From Kluyvera sichuanensis (GTDB taxonomy: Bacteria; Pseudomonadota; Gammaproteobacteria; Enterobacterales; Enterobacteriaceae), in assembly GCF_014218705.1 (NCBI RefSeq), contig NZ_JABBJF010000001.1:186001-250000 (forward strand): a stretch of DNA of 64,000 bases, in the 5' to 3' direction. Shown one piece after another: positions 44,882 to 53,615 of the stretch; the first letter of the stretch is position 1; the number at the start of each line of letters is the position of its first letter. The notes beneath the pieces were generated by a model. That model searched no databases and was not told the DNA's origin. It saw nothing but the letters and a program-made list of their open reading frames with translations. Both the position numbers and the translations under genes were made by a program.

Positions 44882-46785
44882 GCCATCAGTGTAGCCACGG
44901 CCATATTCACTTTAGCGGCAATCTACAAACGCCCGCCGAACAGCGGCGTATGCAGCGCCAGTTGACGCTAACCATGGTTACCATCGGCCTGCTGTTGCTG
45001 AGCCTGCTCTGGCGGGGCATCGCCCCGGATCAGCCCGGCATTAGCGATATTCTTGCGGGTGTCGCCTGGTTGCTGGTGGCGGTACCGGTATTTCGCGCCG
45101 CGTGGCACAGCCTGCTGCACCCGGACCTGCACGGCGTGACCGACCTGCTGGTGGTGCTGGCCATGCTCGGTGCCTGGGCGCTGGGGGATTTAATGACCGC
45201 CGCGCTGCTGCCGGTGATCATGATTTTTGGCCATATCCTCGAAGAGCGTAGCGTGATGGGGACCCGTCAGGCGATCGCCGGGCTGAGCAAGCTGACGCTC
45301 AGCCAGGCACGACGCGTGCGCGCCAACGGTGAACTGGAGTCCGTTGACAGCCAGCATCTGCAAGCCGGAGATATGGTCGAGGTGCGGCCGGGCGACCGGG
45401 TTCCCGCCGATGGGCGAATTCTTTCCGGCCAGGCCAGTCTTGATGTGGCGCACATTACCGGTGAGTCTGTACCGGTTGAAGCGACAACTGGCATGAACGT
45501 TTTTGCGGGTAGCATCAACCTGAACGGCCTGCTGCGCGTTGAAGTCAGTCATACCGGCGACCAGTCGACGCTTGGCAAAGTGATCGCGCTGATGAAGGAT
45601 GCCGAACAGGCAAAACCGCCAATCACCCGTATGCTCGAGCGCTACGCGGGCCACTACCTTATTCTGGTGCTGCTGATTGCGGCGACCACCTGGTTTTTAA
45701 CCTACAACAGCCAGGCCATGCTGGCGGTGCTGGTCGCGGCGTGTCCTTGCGCACTGGTGCTTTCGGCTCCGGCCACCGCGATGGCGGGTATTGCCGTCGC
45801 GGCGCGGCACGGCATTCTGATTCGTAATGCAGCTTTTCTTGAGGAACTGGCGGATGTCGATGCGCTGATCGTCGATAAAACCGGAACGTTGACCCAGGGG
45901 CGTTTGAGCTTTGTGGAAGCTGTGTTAGCGACGGATCTCCCACGTGAACGAGTACTTGAACTGGCGGCTGCGCTGGGTGCCACCAGTAACCACCCGGTGA
46001 GCCGGGTGCTGGCGGAGACCGTGGCCGCGCCGGGTAACATCGGGTTGCGTGAGGTCGAAGAGATTCAGGGCGTCGGTATTACGGCGACCACCGATGACGG
46101 CGTTGCGCTACTCGGACGGCAGGCGCTGTTTACCCGGCATCACGTGCCGGTATCGCCATTACCTGAGCATGAAGGCCCGGTAGTCGGGTTGGCGCTCGAT
46201 GGCGTTTTCCTCGGCTGGTTCCTGCTGGAAGATACTCTACGCCCGGAAGCGCCTGCGGTGATGGCTGAACTGCAATCGCTGGGCGTTAACCGTGTACAGC
46301 TGCTGACCGGCGATCGGCTGGCGGTTGCCGAGCGCGTGGCACAGCAAGCGGGCATTAATGAATTGGCCGCTGAAGCGCTACCGGCGGAAAAATTGCGTCA
46401 GGTGCAGGAGATGGTGGATGACGGCTGGCGGCCAATGGTCGTTGGCGATGGCATCAACGATGCGCTGGCATTAAAAGCGGGTGCGGTGGGCATCGCGATG
46501 GGCGGCAGCGGTGCGGATATCGCGCTGGCGTCGGCGGACGTAGTGCTGGCGGGCGGTGATTTGCGCCGCTTGCCGAGCGCTATCCGCCTGAGTCGTAAAT
46601 GCCGTGCGACGCTGCAGGTCAACGTCTTTATTGGGCTAGGCTGGACAATTCTTATCGTCGCCGCGGCGGCGATGGGATTGCTGGGTTCGGCTGGTGCGCT
46701 GATTGCGGCGGTGCTGCATAATCTCAGCACGCTGCTGGTGCTGCTCAACACCGGGCGCTTGCTGCAGTTCGATGAGACCCACTAA
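44878..46785 (+). CDS. CPC-type (P1B) heavy-metal P-type ATPase, HmtA-like
   Basis: 635 residues. A short His/Cys N-terminus (MSHQCSHGHIHFSGN) replaces the usual HMA domain. Then membrane helices, TGES actuator loop (HITGESVPVE), CPC metal site (AACPCALVLSAPATAMAG, residues 289-291), phosphorylation motif DKTGTLTQG (Asp333), SNHPVSRV (HP motif) and hinge GDGINDALALKAGAVG. P1B ATPases move soft metals. A relative, HmtA of Pseudomonas aeruginosa, was reported to import Zn and Cu and, as I recall, also lies with HflK/HflC-like genes. Import versus export cannot be decided here. Confidence 0.9.
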   Translation: MSHQCSHGHIHFSGNLQTPAEQRRMQRQLTLTMVTIGLLLLSLLWRGIAPDQPGISDILAGVAWLLVAVPVFRAAWHSLLHPDLHGVTDLLVVLAMLGAWALGDLMTAALLPVIMIFGHILEERSVMGTRQAIAGLSKLTLSQARRVRANGELESVDSQHLQAGDMVEVRPGDRVPADGRILSGQASLDVAHITGESVPVEATTGMNVFAGSINLNGLLRVEVSHTGDQSTLGKVIALMKDAEQAKPPITRMLERYAGHYLILVLLIAATTWFLTYNSQAMLAVLVAACPCALVLSAPATAMAGIAVAARHGILIRNAAFLEELADVDALIVDKTGTLTQGRLSFVEAVLATDLPRERVLELAAALGATSNHPVSRVLAETVAAPGNIGLREVEEIQGVGITATTDDGVALLGRQALFTRHHVPVSPLPEHEGPVVGLALDGVFLGWFLLEDTLRPEAPAVMAELQSLGVNRVQLLTGDRLAVAERVAQQAGINELAAEALPAEKLRQVQEMVDDGWRPMVVGDGINDALALKAGAVGIAMGGSGADIALASADVVLAGGDLRRLPSAIRLSRKCRATLQVNVFIGLGWTILIVAAAAMGLLGSAGALIAAVLHNLSTLLVLLNTGRLLQFDETH

Positions 46786-46787
46786 AC

Positions 46788-46820
46788 CGCGCGTGGCAAC
46801 ACCGCGTTGCCACGCGCGTT
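46788..46820. terminator. terminator between ATPase and anti-sigma genes
   Basis: cgcgcgtggcaac / gttgccacgcgcg, a perfect 13-bp stem with 5-base loop followed by TTCTTG; serves the end of the SPFH/ATPase operon and possibly the convergent anti-sigma unit. Confidence 0.85.
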
Positions 46821-46826
46821 CTTGCG

Positions 46827-47504
46827 CTACAGCGCTCTGACGCTGCCCTGATACACCACCGGGCCGGATGGTCCAGGCAGCGGAGAGCCACCTGGCGGTT
46901 CCAGGCTGATGGCCAGTACGGTTTGATTATCCAGCGCCTCGGCGGGGAGCTTGAAGGTATTACCGTCACGCTGGGTGATAAGCCCGAGTGAGCGCGGTGG
47001 TGCGCTGCCTTTTATCATCCACAGTTGTAGCGTTTTGTCGTGCGGCAAGGTGACATCCAGCGCCGAGACCTGAAGCGTGGAAACCGATTTATCCAGCATC
47101 ACCACGAACTGCCGTTCGGACTGCTTGTCGTTAAGAATAGCAATGGTCTGCAGGGCAGGCGCAGCGTCTGGTTTTATCACCTGAGTGAAGATAACAACGC
47201 CGCCCAGCGCCGCGGCAAGCGCCCAGCCTAGCCAGAACAGAGAACGGTTTCGCACCGTTGACGCGGCGTGAGTGGTCTGAGGTGGCACCAGATCGCGCGC
47301 GATGAGCTGCCAAAGCCCAGGCGAAGGCGCAACCTCGCGGCTGGTGACGTCAATAGCGCTAAACGCCTTCTGCCAGCGCGTGACTTCGGCGGCAAAATCG
47401 GCGTCTTCATCCAGACGTTTATCTAGCTGCCGTCGCTTCAGCGGGTCGATTAACCCCAGCACGTAGGTGGCGGCTGACAGTGTTTCTTTCTCTTCCGTGC
47501 TCAT
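46827..47504 (-). CDS. RskA-like anti-sigma factor
   Basis: 225 residues from ATG 47504. N-terminal cytoplasmic zinc-less anti-sigma domain (YVLGLIDPLKRRQLDKRLDE), one membrane segment (SLFWLGWALAAALGGVVIFT, about 88-108) and a periplasmic RskA domain (LDVTLPHDKTLQLWMIKGSA, LAISLEPPGGSPLPGPSGPV). The start overlaps the sigma stop by ATGA, so the pair is co-translated. It should hold the partner sigma inactive at the membrane until a signal. Confidence 0.92.
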   Translation of the reverse strand: MSTEEKETLSAATYVLGLIDPLKRRQLDKRLDEDADFAAEVTRWQKAFSAIDVTSREVAPSPGLWQLIARDLVPPQTTHAASTVRNRSLFWLGWALAAALGGVVIFTQVIKPDAAPALQTIAILNDKQSERQFVVMLDKSVSTLQVSALDVTLPHDKTLQLWMIKGSAPPRSLGLITQRDGNTFKLPAEALDNQTVLAISLEPPGGSPLPGPSGPVVYQGSVRAL

Positions 47505-48049
47505 AGGCCAATACACTCCCTGAGGTGCGTCAACGCGCGGCGGATCCAGCTTTTCACCGTGCCTTCCGGCTGGTTCATCGACAGAGCAATCTCGGTTTGC
47601 GACAGGCCGCGATAATAGGCCAGCGCGATACTTTGGCGTTGCTCGGCGGGTAAATGGTCCATGCAGTGATGAAGCCGACGCGCCTCCTGATGCACGTCAT
47701 CGCCGGGCGGTGGCGCCTGGAAGCTGTCTTCGGCCTCGCTTATCTCCTCAACCGAACAACAGCGATGTTCATGCTTGCGCAAATAATCAATCGCGCGATT
47801 CCTGGCGATATGGCAGAGCCAGATTTGCGGTTCGCTGCGCTGCTCGTCGTAATAGATGGCCGATTGCCAGATTTGAATAAAGGTATCGTGGAGGATCTCT
47901 TCGGCCCAGTCACGACGTCTGACCATGCGCAGAATGATGCCTAGCAGCTTGGGAGAGAGGAGGTGGTAGAGCTGCGCCAGGGCATCTTTATCGCCGCAGG
48001 CTATCTGGTTCATTAATCCGGCATGAATATGAGGCGCATTAGCTGTCAT
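47501..48049 (-). CDS. ECF sigma factor (SigK/RpoE-like)
   Basis: 182 residues. Region 2 (KLLGIILRMVRRRDWAEEIL, HDTFIQIWQSAIYY) recognises -10 and core RNA polymerase; region 4 (LPAEQRQSIALAYYRGLSQT, EIALSMNQPEGTVKSWIRRA) recognises -35. Its ATGA-linked anti-sigma lies downstream. The fasciclin gene upstream in the same direction is a candidate target or co-regulated gene. Confidence 0.93.
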   Translation of the reverse strand: MTANAPHIHAGLMNQIACGDKDALAQLYHLLSPKLLGIILRMVRRRDWAEEILHDTFIQIWQSAIYYDEQRSEPQIWLCHIARNRAIDYLRKHEHRCCSVEEISEAEDSFQAPPPGDDVHQEARRLHHCMDHLPAEQRQSIALAYYRGLSQTEIALSMNQPEGTVKSWIRRALTHLRECIGL

Positions 48050-48064
48050 CGGATTCCCTTAAAG

Positions 48065-48091
48065 GTGCAGCCACACCAAGAGTGGCTGCAC
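48065..48091 (-). terminator. hairpin between fasciclin and sigma genes
   Basis: gtgcagccac-N7-gtggctgcac, a 10-bp perfect stem. On the minus strand it follows the fasciclin stop and is followed by CCTTTAAGG, so may partly separate fasciclin from sigma transcription. Confidence 0.6.
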
Positions 48092-48108
48092 ACAGTATAG
48101 GCAATGCT

Positions 48109-48669
48109 TTACGGCATCAGCACAGTATCGATAACGTCGATCACACCGTTACTCTGATTGACATCATAAGTGGTGATATTAGCGATATTGCCGCGCACGT
48201 CTTTAATCTGAATATTGTGCGGCCCGTTTGCCATCACCCACAACGATTCACCGTTAACGGTTTTCAGCTCAGCCTTCCCGCCGCCGGCTTTAATTTTTTT
48301 CTCCAGCGCTTTCATATCGAGCTTCCCTGAAACCACATGATAGGTGAGCACGCTGGTGAGTTTTTGTTTGTTTTCGGGTTTAAGCAGCGAGTCGACGGTA
48401 CCTGCTGGCAGTTTTTCAAACGCCGTATTGGTTGGGGCAAATACGGTAAACGGCCCCGTGCCTTCCAGCGTTGGCACCAGCCCTGCGGCTTTGACTGCCG
48501 CGACCAGCGTGGTGTGATCTTTGGAGTTCACGGCATTCTGCACGATATTTTTAGAAGGGTACATGGCAGCACCGCCGACCATCACCGTGCTGTTGTCCAT
48601 CATCGCTGCCTGAGCAGCACCGTTGACGATCAGGGTAGAAAAAAGCATCGTTTTAAGAAATTGTTTCAT
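48109..48669 (-). CDS. secreted fasciclin-domain protein
   Basis: 186 residues from ATG 48669: signal peptide MKQFLKTMLFSTLIVNGAAQA, then one FAS1 domain containing H1 (TVFAPTNTAFEKLPAGTVDS) and H2 (SNGVIDVIDTVLMP) motifs and LTYHVVSGK. FAS1 domains mediate adhesion. Next to an ECF sigma/anti-sigma pair, it is likely part of an envelope-stress or surface-sensing unit. An earlier in-frame start lacks a signal peptide at its head. Confidence 0.92.
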   Translation of the reverse strand: MKQFLKTMLFSTLIVNGAAQAAMMDNSTVMVGGAAMYPSKNIVQNAVNSKDHTTLVAAVKAAGLVPTLEGTGPFTVFAPTNTAFEKLPAGTVDSLLKPENKQKLTSVLTYHVVSGKLDMKALEKKIKAGGGKAELKTVNGESLWVMANGPHNIQIKDVRGNIANITTYDVNQSNGVIDVIDTVLMP

Positions 48670-48762
48670 TTTCACTTCCCTCATTGGTTGTTTTAGGAAG
48701 GGTTGATGTGCCCTCATCTGTTAATACGAATGAAGAAAGGAAACGGATGCACAAAAAATGAA

Positions 48763-49281
48763 TTATTTTATCAGCCGAGCCACATTGGGCCGATTACGGT
48801 ATTTGTTTTCCCACGGCATGCCATAGCCCACCAGCAGATCGTCATTCTCCATCTCCCACGCATAGTACTGTTTTACCGGGATTTCCACGCGACCCGGCTT
48901 CACGAACAGTACCGCGACCGACACAGAGGCGGGGCGATAGTTTTCCGCCAGGTGCGCAACCAGACGTTTCATGGTGCCGCCGGATTCAATCGCGTCGTCA
49001 ATCACGATGACGTGCCGGTTGGTGATATCTATATTCTGGTGATAGACGATGGTCGAGCCGTTATGGCGATCGCCCGGCGTATGGGGGCAGGAGATATAAT
49101 CCATGCTGATATCAAAATCTAACTGCCGGGTCAGGTCGGCGGTGAAGAGGATCCCGCCGGGCACCACGGTAATGAACACGGCATCGCGAAAATCGCGGTT
49201 TAACTGCGCTGCTACGTTGCGAACGCCTGTCGCAATCGCTGCTTCATCAAGGATAATTTCGCCGATACGGTGATTGCTCAT
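48763..49281 (-). CDS. hypoxanthine phosphoribosyltransferase-like enzyme
   Basis: 172 residues from ATG 49281. PRPP-binding loop HVIVIDDAIESGGTMKRLVA at about 98-117, GGILFTADLTRQLDFDISMD as the N-terminal hood, and DDLLVGYGMPWENKYRNRPN near the C-terminus place it in the HPRT/xanthine PRT group, distinct from the hpt gene known in E. coli. Probably purine salvage or a related role. ATG chosen over an earlier in-frame codon because AGGAG precedes it. Confidence 0.85.
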   Translation of the reverse strand: MSNHRIGEIILDEAAIATGVRNVAAQLNRDFRDAVFITVVPGGILFTADLTRQLDFDISMDYISCPHTPGDRHNGSTIVYHQNIDITNRHVIVIDDAIESGGTMKRLVAHLAENYRPASVSVAVLFVKPGRVEIPVKQYYAWEMENDDLLVGYGMPWENKYRNRPNVARLIK

Positions 49282-49368
49282 GTTAACTCCTGGTGTGAAT
49301 CCATCACAATCGAGCATGATGGCTATGAATAAACGTCACGCTATTGCCCGGAAAATGTCGGCCGACGT

Positions 49369-49782
49369 TTAGCCGACGGAGATTACCGTATCTTGTAAGA
49401 TCCCGGCGATGATATCGCGCGCTTCACGGGGCTCGGGAAGCTCGCGGTGTTGCCCGCTGTGGTACTGCGAAAGCCAGTAGGTCAGCATCCCAAGAACCAG
49501 ACGTACGGCGCGCCCTGGCGCAGGAAAGGTCGCTGAGGCCGCGCGGGTCAGGCAGTCGGTAATGGCTGGTTGAATGGCGATTTGCTGGTCACTGGCATGC
49601 TGAATGAGCGCGGCGTACAGCGGTTTCAGACTGCCGCGACGGGATTCGGCGTAATACTTAAGGAACAGATCTTCCGCGCAAGCGACCGGCTGAGCGCTAA
49701 ACCAGGCGTGGGTCCGCTGCTCAAGCTGCTGTAGATGAGCGCTCAGACCCTGAGGTAAGGTGATGCACACACGATGCTCCAT
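49369..49782 (-). CDS. uncharacterised 137-residue protein
   Basis: No family recognised. Mainly helical by eye, beginning MEHRVCITLPQGLSAHLQQL; no signal peptide, membrane segment or DNA-binding motif seen. It resembles the C-terminal half of TetR-like proteins in composition, which is weak. The reading frame is long for its position, divergent from the DeoR gene with a 107-bp gap, and coding quality looks normal. Confidence 0.6.
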   Translation of the reverse strand: MEHRVCITLPQGLSAHLQQLEQRTHAWFSAQPVACAEDLFLKYYAESRRGSLKPLYAALIQHASDQQIAIQPAITDCLTRAASATFPAPGRAVRLVLGMLTYWLSQYHSGQHRELPEPREARDIIAGILQDTVISVG

Positions 49783-49889
49783 GATGTCGGGAGAGTCCTG
49801 CCTGACGGCAACAGTGGGCTAACAGATAGCGCCACTATGATACATTGTGATAGATTGTGCAATATATTGATCGTTTGTGGGAGATTGCC

Positions 49890-50654
49890 TTGATTGATTA
49901 TGATGCTTTACCCGATCAGCGACAGGCGTTTATTCACCAACTGCTGGTGAGAACCGGCCGGGTGATTGGGGCCGATGTGGCGCGACAGCTTGGGGTCTCA
50001 GAACATACGATCCGCCGTGACCTGCAGGAACTGGCGCGTCAGGGGCTGTGCAAGAAAGTCTACGGCGGTGCCGTCAGTCAGCTGATTGCCTCCAGTTCTC
50101 TCGCCTCGCGCATTGAACAAAACGTCTCTGAGAAGTCGCTGGTGGGGCGCAAATGCGCCGAGCTGCTGAAGCCAGAATCCTGCGTTTTTATTGATTCCGG
50201 CTCGACCTACCTGGCGATGGCGGCGTTTATCCCTGAGGATATGGAGCTGACGATTGTCACCAACTGCCCGCAAATTGCCGCGGCATTAGGCGCCAGAACC
50301 CACGGTGAACTGATTCTTTTGGGCGGCAAAGTGAATCCGAAAACGGGGAGCACGCTCAGCTCAGACACGGTGAATCAGGTGCGGGAGATGGTTTTTGATC
50401 AGGCGTTTGTCGGCGTCTGTGGCCTGGATCTGCAGGCGGGGTTGAGCGCGGTCTATTATGAAGATGCCTGTTTTAAGAAGCAGGTTATCGCGCAGAGCAA
50501 TGAGGTGATTACCGCCGTCACAGCAGAAAAAATCGCCCAGGTAGCCCGTTATAAAGTGGTTTCCTGCGAAGAAATTGACGTGATGGTGGTGAGCCCTGAT
50601 ACCCCGACGGCGGATTTCGATCACGGTAATATCCGCATCGAAAGGGCGGAATAG
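49890..50654 (+). CDS. DeoR/GlpR-family transcriptional regulator
   Basis: 254 residues if it starts at TTG 49890, 6 bases after GGGAG; GTG 49857 is an in-frame alternative giving 265. N-terminal DeoR HTH (VIGADVARQLGVSEHTIRRD), then a sugar-phosphate sensor domain (VFIDSGSTYLAMAAFIP, GELILLGGKVNPKTGSTL). The leader has repeated TTGTG/ATTG words (tgatacattgtgatagattg) that could be its operator. No sugar gene is adjacent, so the target is unclear. Confidence 0.85.
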   Translation: MIDYDALPDQRQAFIHQLLVRTGRVIGADVARQLGVSEHTIRRDLQELARQGLCKKVYGGAVSQLIASSSLASRIEQNVSEKSLVGRKCAELLKPESCVFIDSGSTYLAMAAFIPEDMELTIVTNCPQIAAALGARTHGELILLGGKVNPKTGSTLSSDTVNQVREMVFDQAFVGVCGLDLQAGLSAVYYEDACFKKQVIAQSNEVITAVTAEKIAQVARYKVVSCEEIDVMVVSPDTPTADFDHGNIRIERAE

Positions 50655-50775
50655 CGTTTCTTCTGGGAGGGTGAAAACCTTCCCATTTCGCTACACGATA
50701 GGCGCGTACGGAATGACGATGGCGTGATGGTTTTTAATGAATGCTTTAGAGGGGTATTGCAGAGTTACAGCAGAA

Positions 50776-50852
50776 TGGTGCGTCTGAATGGACTCGAACC
50801 ATCGACCCCCACCATGTCAAGGTGGTGCTCTAACCAACTGAGCTACAGACGC
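50776..50852 (-). tRNA. tRNA-Val (GAC), copy 3 of the array
   Basis: 77 nt including encoded CCA. Acceptor GCGTCTG pairs with CAGACGC; anticodon loop TTGACAT gives GAC between CCACC/GGTGG; T loop GGTTCGAGTCC. Identical in sequence to the copy at 50939-51015. Last transcribed of three. Confidence 0.96.
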
Positions 50853-50856
50853 ATAA

Positions 50857-50933
50857 TGGTGCGTTTAATTGGACTCGAACCAACGACCCCCACCATGTCA
50901 AGGTGGTGCTCTAACCAACTGAGCTATAAACGC
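50857..50933 (-). tRNA. tRNA-Val (GAC), copy 2 of the array
   Basis: 77 nt with CCA. Same anticodon arm (GAC) but acceptor GCGTTTA/TAAACGC and a T stem changed in step (GTTGG/CCAAT side), keeping pairing: compensatory differences from its neighbours. Spacer of 4 bp to copy 3 and 5 bp to copy 1. Confidence 0.96.
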
Positions 50934-50938
50934 ATTAA

Positions 50939-51015
50939 TGGTGCGTCTGAATGGACTCGAACCATCGACCCCCACCATGTCAAGGTGGTGCTCTAACCAA
51001 CTGAGCTACAGACGC
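50939..51015 (-). tRNA. tRNA-Val (GAC), copy 1 of the array
   Basis: 77 nt with CCA, anticodon GAC, acceptor GCGTCTG/CAGACGC. First transcribed. E. coli has two such genes (valV, valW) near mdtK; here there are three, in the same neighbourhood. Confidence 0.96.
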
Positions 51016-51041
51016 ATTGTTGCTTGCGGCAACGGGGACGA

Positions 51042-51070
51042 ATATTAGCGGCAGCGGCGGTCGGTGGCAA
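51042..51070 (-). promoter_or_regulatory. sigma-70 promoter of the tRNA-Val operon
   Basis: On the minus strand TTGCCA, 17 bp, TAATAT, followed by a GC-rich discriminator (TCGTCCCCG), typical of growth-rate and ppGpp-controlled stable RNA promoters. The first tRNA begins about 27 bp after the -10. Confidence 0.8.
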
Positions 51071-51228
51071 GCGGAAAATGTGTGATTTCACCCGACTGGA
51101 GAACTTTTGCCCATATTGCGCGCGTTTTAGCGCGCCTGCTGAAAATCCGTTGATCTCGCAGCATTTTATTTATCCAGCGCTCGCATGTAGGCGATGGAAA
51201 ATCAGGACGGTCTGTGTGGTTGAGATAT

Positions 51229-51251
51229 GAATTGTTATAATATAACATCTC
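51229..51251 (+). promoter_or_regulatory. Zur box of zinT
   Basis: A 23-bp site matching the enterobacterial Zur consensus at 21 of 23 positions, centred on the palindrome GTTATAATATAAC (51234-51246). It is 33 bp before the zinT ATG, so zinc-bound Zur would block transcription. Confidence 0.88.
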
Positions 51252-51283
51252 ATTTTTCTCGCATCAGTTAAGGATAAATAATC

Positions 51284-51931
51284 ATGAAACTTCTGGGTAA
51301 AGTGACGCTGGCAGTGGGGGCGCTGGTGATGGCAGGGCAGGCATTCGCGCATGGCCATCACGATCACGGACAGCCGTTAACCGCGGTGGAGCAAAAGGCC
51401 GCCGAGGGGGTATTCAACGATAGCGACGTCAAGGATCGCGAACTGAAAGACTGGGAGGGTATGTGGGAGTCGGTGAACGCTTTGTTGCTGTCCGGTGACC
51501 TGGACCCGGTATTCCAGCAAAAAGCCGATAAAGATAAGCGCAAAACTTTCGCCCAGATTAAAGCGTATTACCGTAAAGGCTATGCCACCGATGTGAATAT
51601 GATTGGCATCGAAAACGGCACGATGGAGTTCCATTCGGGCGACAAGGTGAGTTCATGCCAGTACCGCTACGCGGGACACAAAATTCTGACCTATACCTCC
51701 GGTAAGAAGGGCGTGCGTTATCTGTTTGAATGTCAGGATGCTAACAGCGCTGCGCCGAAGTTCGTCCAGTTCAGCGACCATATTATTGGCCCGCGCAAGT
51801 CCAGCCATTTCCACATTTTTATGGGGAATCAGTCTCAGGACGCGCTGTTGGCAGAAATGGATAACTGGCCGACCTATTATCCGTATCAGTTGACCAAAAA
51901 ACAGGTGGTTGATGAGATGCTGCACCACTAA
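51284..51931 (+). CDS. zinT: periplasmic zinc/cadmium-binding protein ZinT
   Basis: 215 residues: signal peptide ending AFA, an N-terminal His cluster (HGHHDHG) and a lipocalin-like YodA domain ([38 protein letters not shown] with metal His residues). Helps ZnuABC collect zinc in zinc-poor conditions and binds cadmium. Located at 44 min in E. coli but here beside tRNA-Val, so relocated. Preceded by a strong Zur box. Confidence 0.95.
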   Translation: MKLLGKVTLAVGALVMAGQAFAHGHHDHGQPLTAVEQKAAEGVFNDSDVKDRELKDWEGMWESVNALLLSGDLDPVFQQKADKDKRKTFAQIKAYYRKGYATDVNMIGIENGTMEFHSGDKVSSCQYRYAGHKILTYTSGKKGVRYLFECQDANSAAPKFVQFSDHIIGPRKSSHFHIFMGNQSQDALLAEMDNWPTYYPYQLTKKQVVDEMLHH

Positions 51932-51938
51932 GTGACAA

Positions 51939-51985
51939 GGCCGGGCTACATTTGAGTGTAGCCCGGCCAGGCGAAGCGCCGCCGG
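51939..51985. repeat. REP-like palindrome between zinT and mdtK
   Basis: ggccgggctaca-N6-tgtagcccggcc is a perfect 12-bp stem followed by the REP tail aggcgaagcgccgccggga. Lies between convergent genes and may help end both transcripts. Confidence 0.8.
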
Positions 51986-51990
51986 GATGG

Positions 51991-53364
51991 TTAACGCGAG
52001 GCGCGCTGAAGAATCACCACATCTGGTTGGCGCTGCAGGAAACGCATTCTCAGCATCATCAGCACCGCCGCCGACGTCAGACCAATAATAAAGCCCCACC
52101 AGAAGCCCGCCGGGCCCATTCGCGGAACCACGATATCGGTCAGCGCCAGCACGTAGCCGCACGGCAGCCCCAGCACCCAGTAAGCGATAAAGGTAATAAA
52201 GAAGATCGAACGGGTATCTTTATAACCACGCAGAATACCGCTGCCGATAACCTGCACCGAGTCAGAAATCTGATACAGCGCCGCTAGTAACATCAATTGG
52301 GCGGCAAGCGTCACCACTTCTGGATTATCGTTGTACAGCAGCGCGATATGCGTACGCATCAGGGTGGTAAAAATGGCCGTACACATCGCCATGCACACGC
52401 CGACGCCGAGCCCGGTACGCGCAGAAACCTGCGCATCCGGCGTAGAACCCTGCCCAAGACGGAAGCCCACGCGGATGGTCACCGCCGCCGCCAACGACAT
52501 TGGCAGTACGAACATCAGCGAGCTAAAGTTCAGCGCAATTTGGTGACCAGCAACGTCGACGATCCCCAGTGGGGAGACCAGCAGCGCTACCACGGCGAAC
52601 AGCGTGACTTCAAAGAACAGCGCCAGCGCGATGGGCAATCCCAGAGAAACCAGACGTTTCAGGATGGCCGTATCCGGGCGGGAAAAACGCTCTTTATTGC
52701 GGATATCGCGCATTGAGCCCGCATGGCGGACGTAGTAGAACATGCTGAAGAACATCACCCAGTAGACCGAGGCAGTGGCAACGCCGCAGCCCACGCCGCC
52801 AAGTTCCGGCATGCCGAAGTGGCCGTAGATAAAGATATAGTTGACCGGAATGTTAACCAGCAGACCAATAAAGCCCATCACCATGCCGGGCTTGGTTTTC
52901 GCCAGCCCTTCACACTGGTTACGCGCCACCTGGAAGCACAGGTAGCCAGGGGCTCCCCATAACAGGGCGCGCAGGTAGCCGACCGCTTTATCCGCCAGCG
53001 CTGGGTCAATGTTATGCATTGAGCGGATGATATACCCCGCGTTCCACAGCACGACCATGATTAATACGGAGACAAGCCCAGCCAGCCAGAAGCCCTGACG
53101 AACCTGCTGCGCGATACGGTCTCGGCGACCAGAGCCGTTGAGCTGGGCAATCACCGGGGTGAGGGCCAGCAGTAAGCCGTGACCAAAGAGGATCGCTGGC
53201 AGCCAGATAGAGGTACCGATGGCGACGGCGGCCATGTCGGTGGCGCTGTAGCCGCCCGCCATAACCGTATCGACAAAGCCCATCGAGGTTTGAGCAACCT
53301 GCGCGAGGATAACCGGGATAGCCAGCGCTAATAACTGCCGCGCTTCACTAAAGTACTTCTGCAC
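51991..53364 (-). CDS. mdtK: MATE multidrug efflux pump MdtK (NorM)
   Basis: 457 residues, the E. coli MdtK length, starting [20 protein letters not shown]. Twelve hydrophobic segments in two MATE halves ([20 protein letters not shown] in the first; [20 protein letters not shown] in the second). Na+-coupled export of fluoroquinolones and cationic drugs. Divergent from ribE across 251 bp, as in E. coli. Confidence 0.96.
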   Translation of the reverse strand: MQKYFSEARQLLALAIPVILAQVAQTSMGFVDTVMAGGYSATDMAAVAIGTSIWLPAILFGHGLLLALTPVIAQLNGSGRRDRIAQQVRQGFWLAGLVSVLIMVVLWNAGYIIRSMHNIDPALADKAVGYLRALLWGAPGYLCFQVARNQCEGLAKTKPGMVMGFIGLLVNIPVNYIFIYGHFGMPELGGVGCGVATASVYWVMFFSMFYYVRHAGSMRDIRNKERFSRPDTAILKRLVSLGLPIALALFFEVTLFAVVALLVSPLGIVDVAGHQIALNFSSLMFVLPMSLAAAVTIRVGFRLGQGSTPDAQVSARTGLGVGVCMAMCTAIFTTLMRTHIALLYNDNPEVVTLAAQLMLLAALYQISDSVQVIGSGILRGYKDTRSIFFITFIAYWVLGLPCGYVLALTDIVVPRMGPAGFWWGFIIGLTSAAVLMMLRMRFLQRQPDVVILQRASR

Positions 53365-53615
53365 GTGAACACCTGTATTGTTGTTATTTATTCTCGCCGT
53401 ACGCCGGGTACGGGAGACAGAAAAGCCGCCTTAACCGGCAGCAAGAAGAATAAATAGAGGATTTGCTCCATTATTGTAGCGAGGATTTGCTTTTAATCTA
53501 GTCAAAAAATAGGTGGAGCGCCGGGGAAGGTAGCAACCTGTTTTCTCAACTGCTATTGTGCGTAGCAGACGAATCGGTAGACGTACCGTAATGATTATCA
53601 ACAGGAGTTAACTGC

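Noticed and set aside
50724..50996. 90-codon plus-strand frame with repeats like GLEPSTPTMSRWCSNQLSY
   Set aside because: It is the antisense reading of the three tRNA-Val genes, a well-known false protein.
53365..53615. FMN riboswitch before ribE
   Set aside because: The 251-bp gap lacks the conserved RFN element blocks; in enterobacteria that switch is on ribB.
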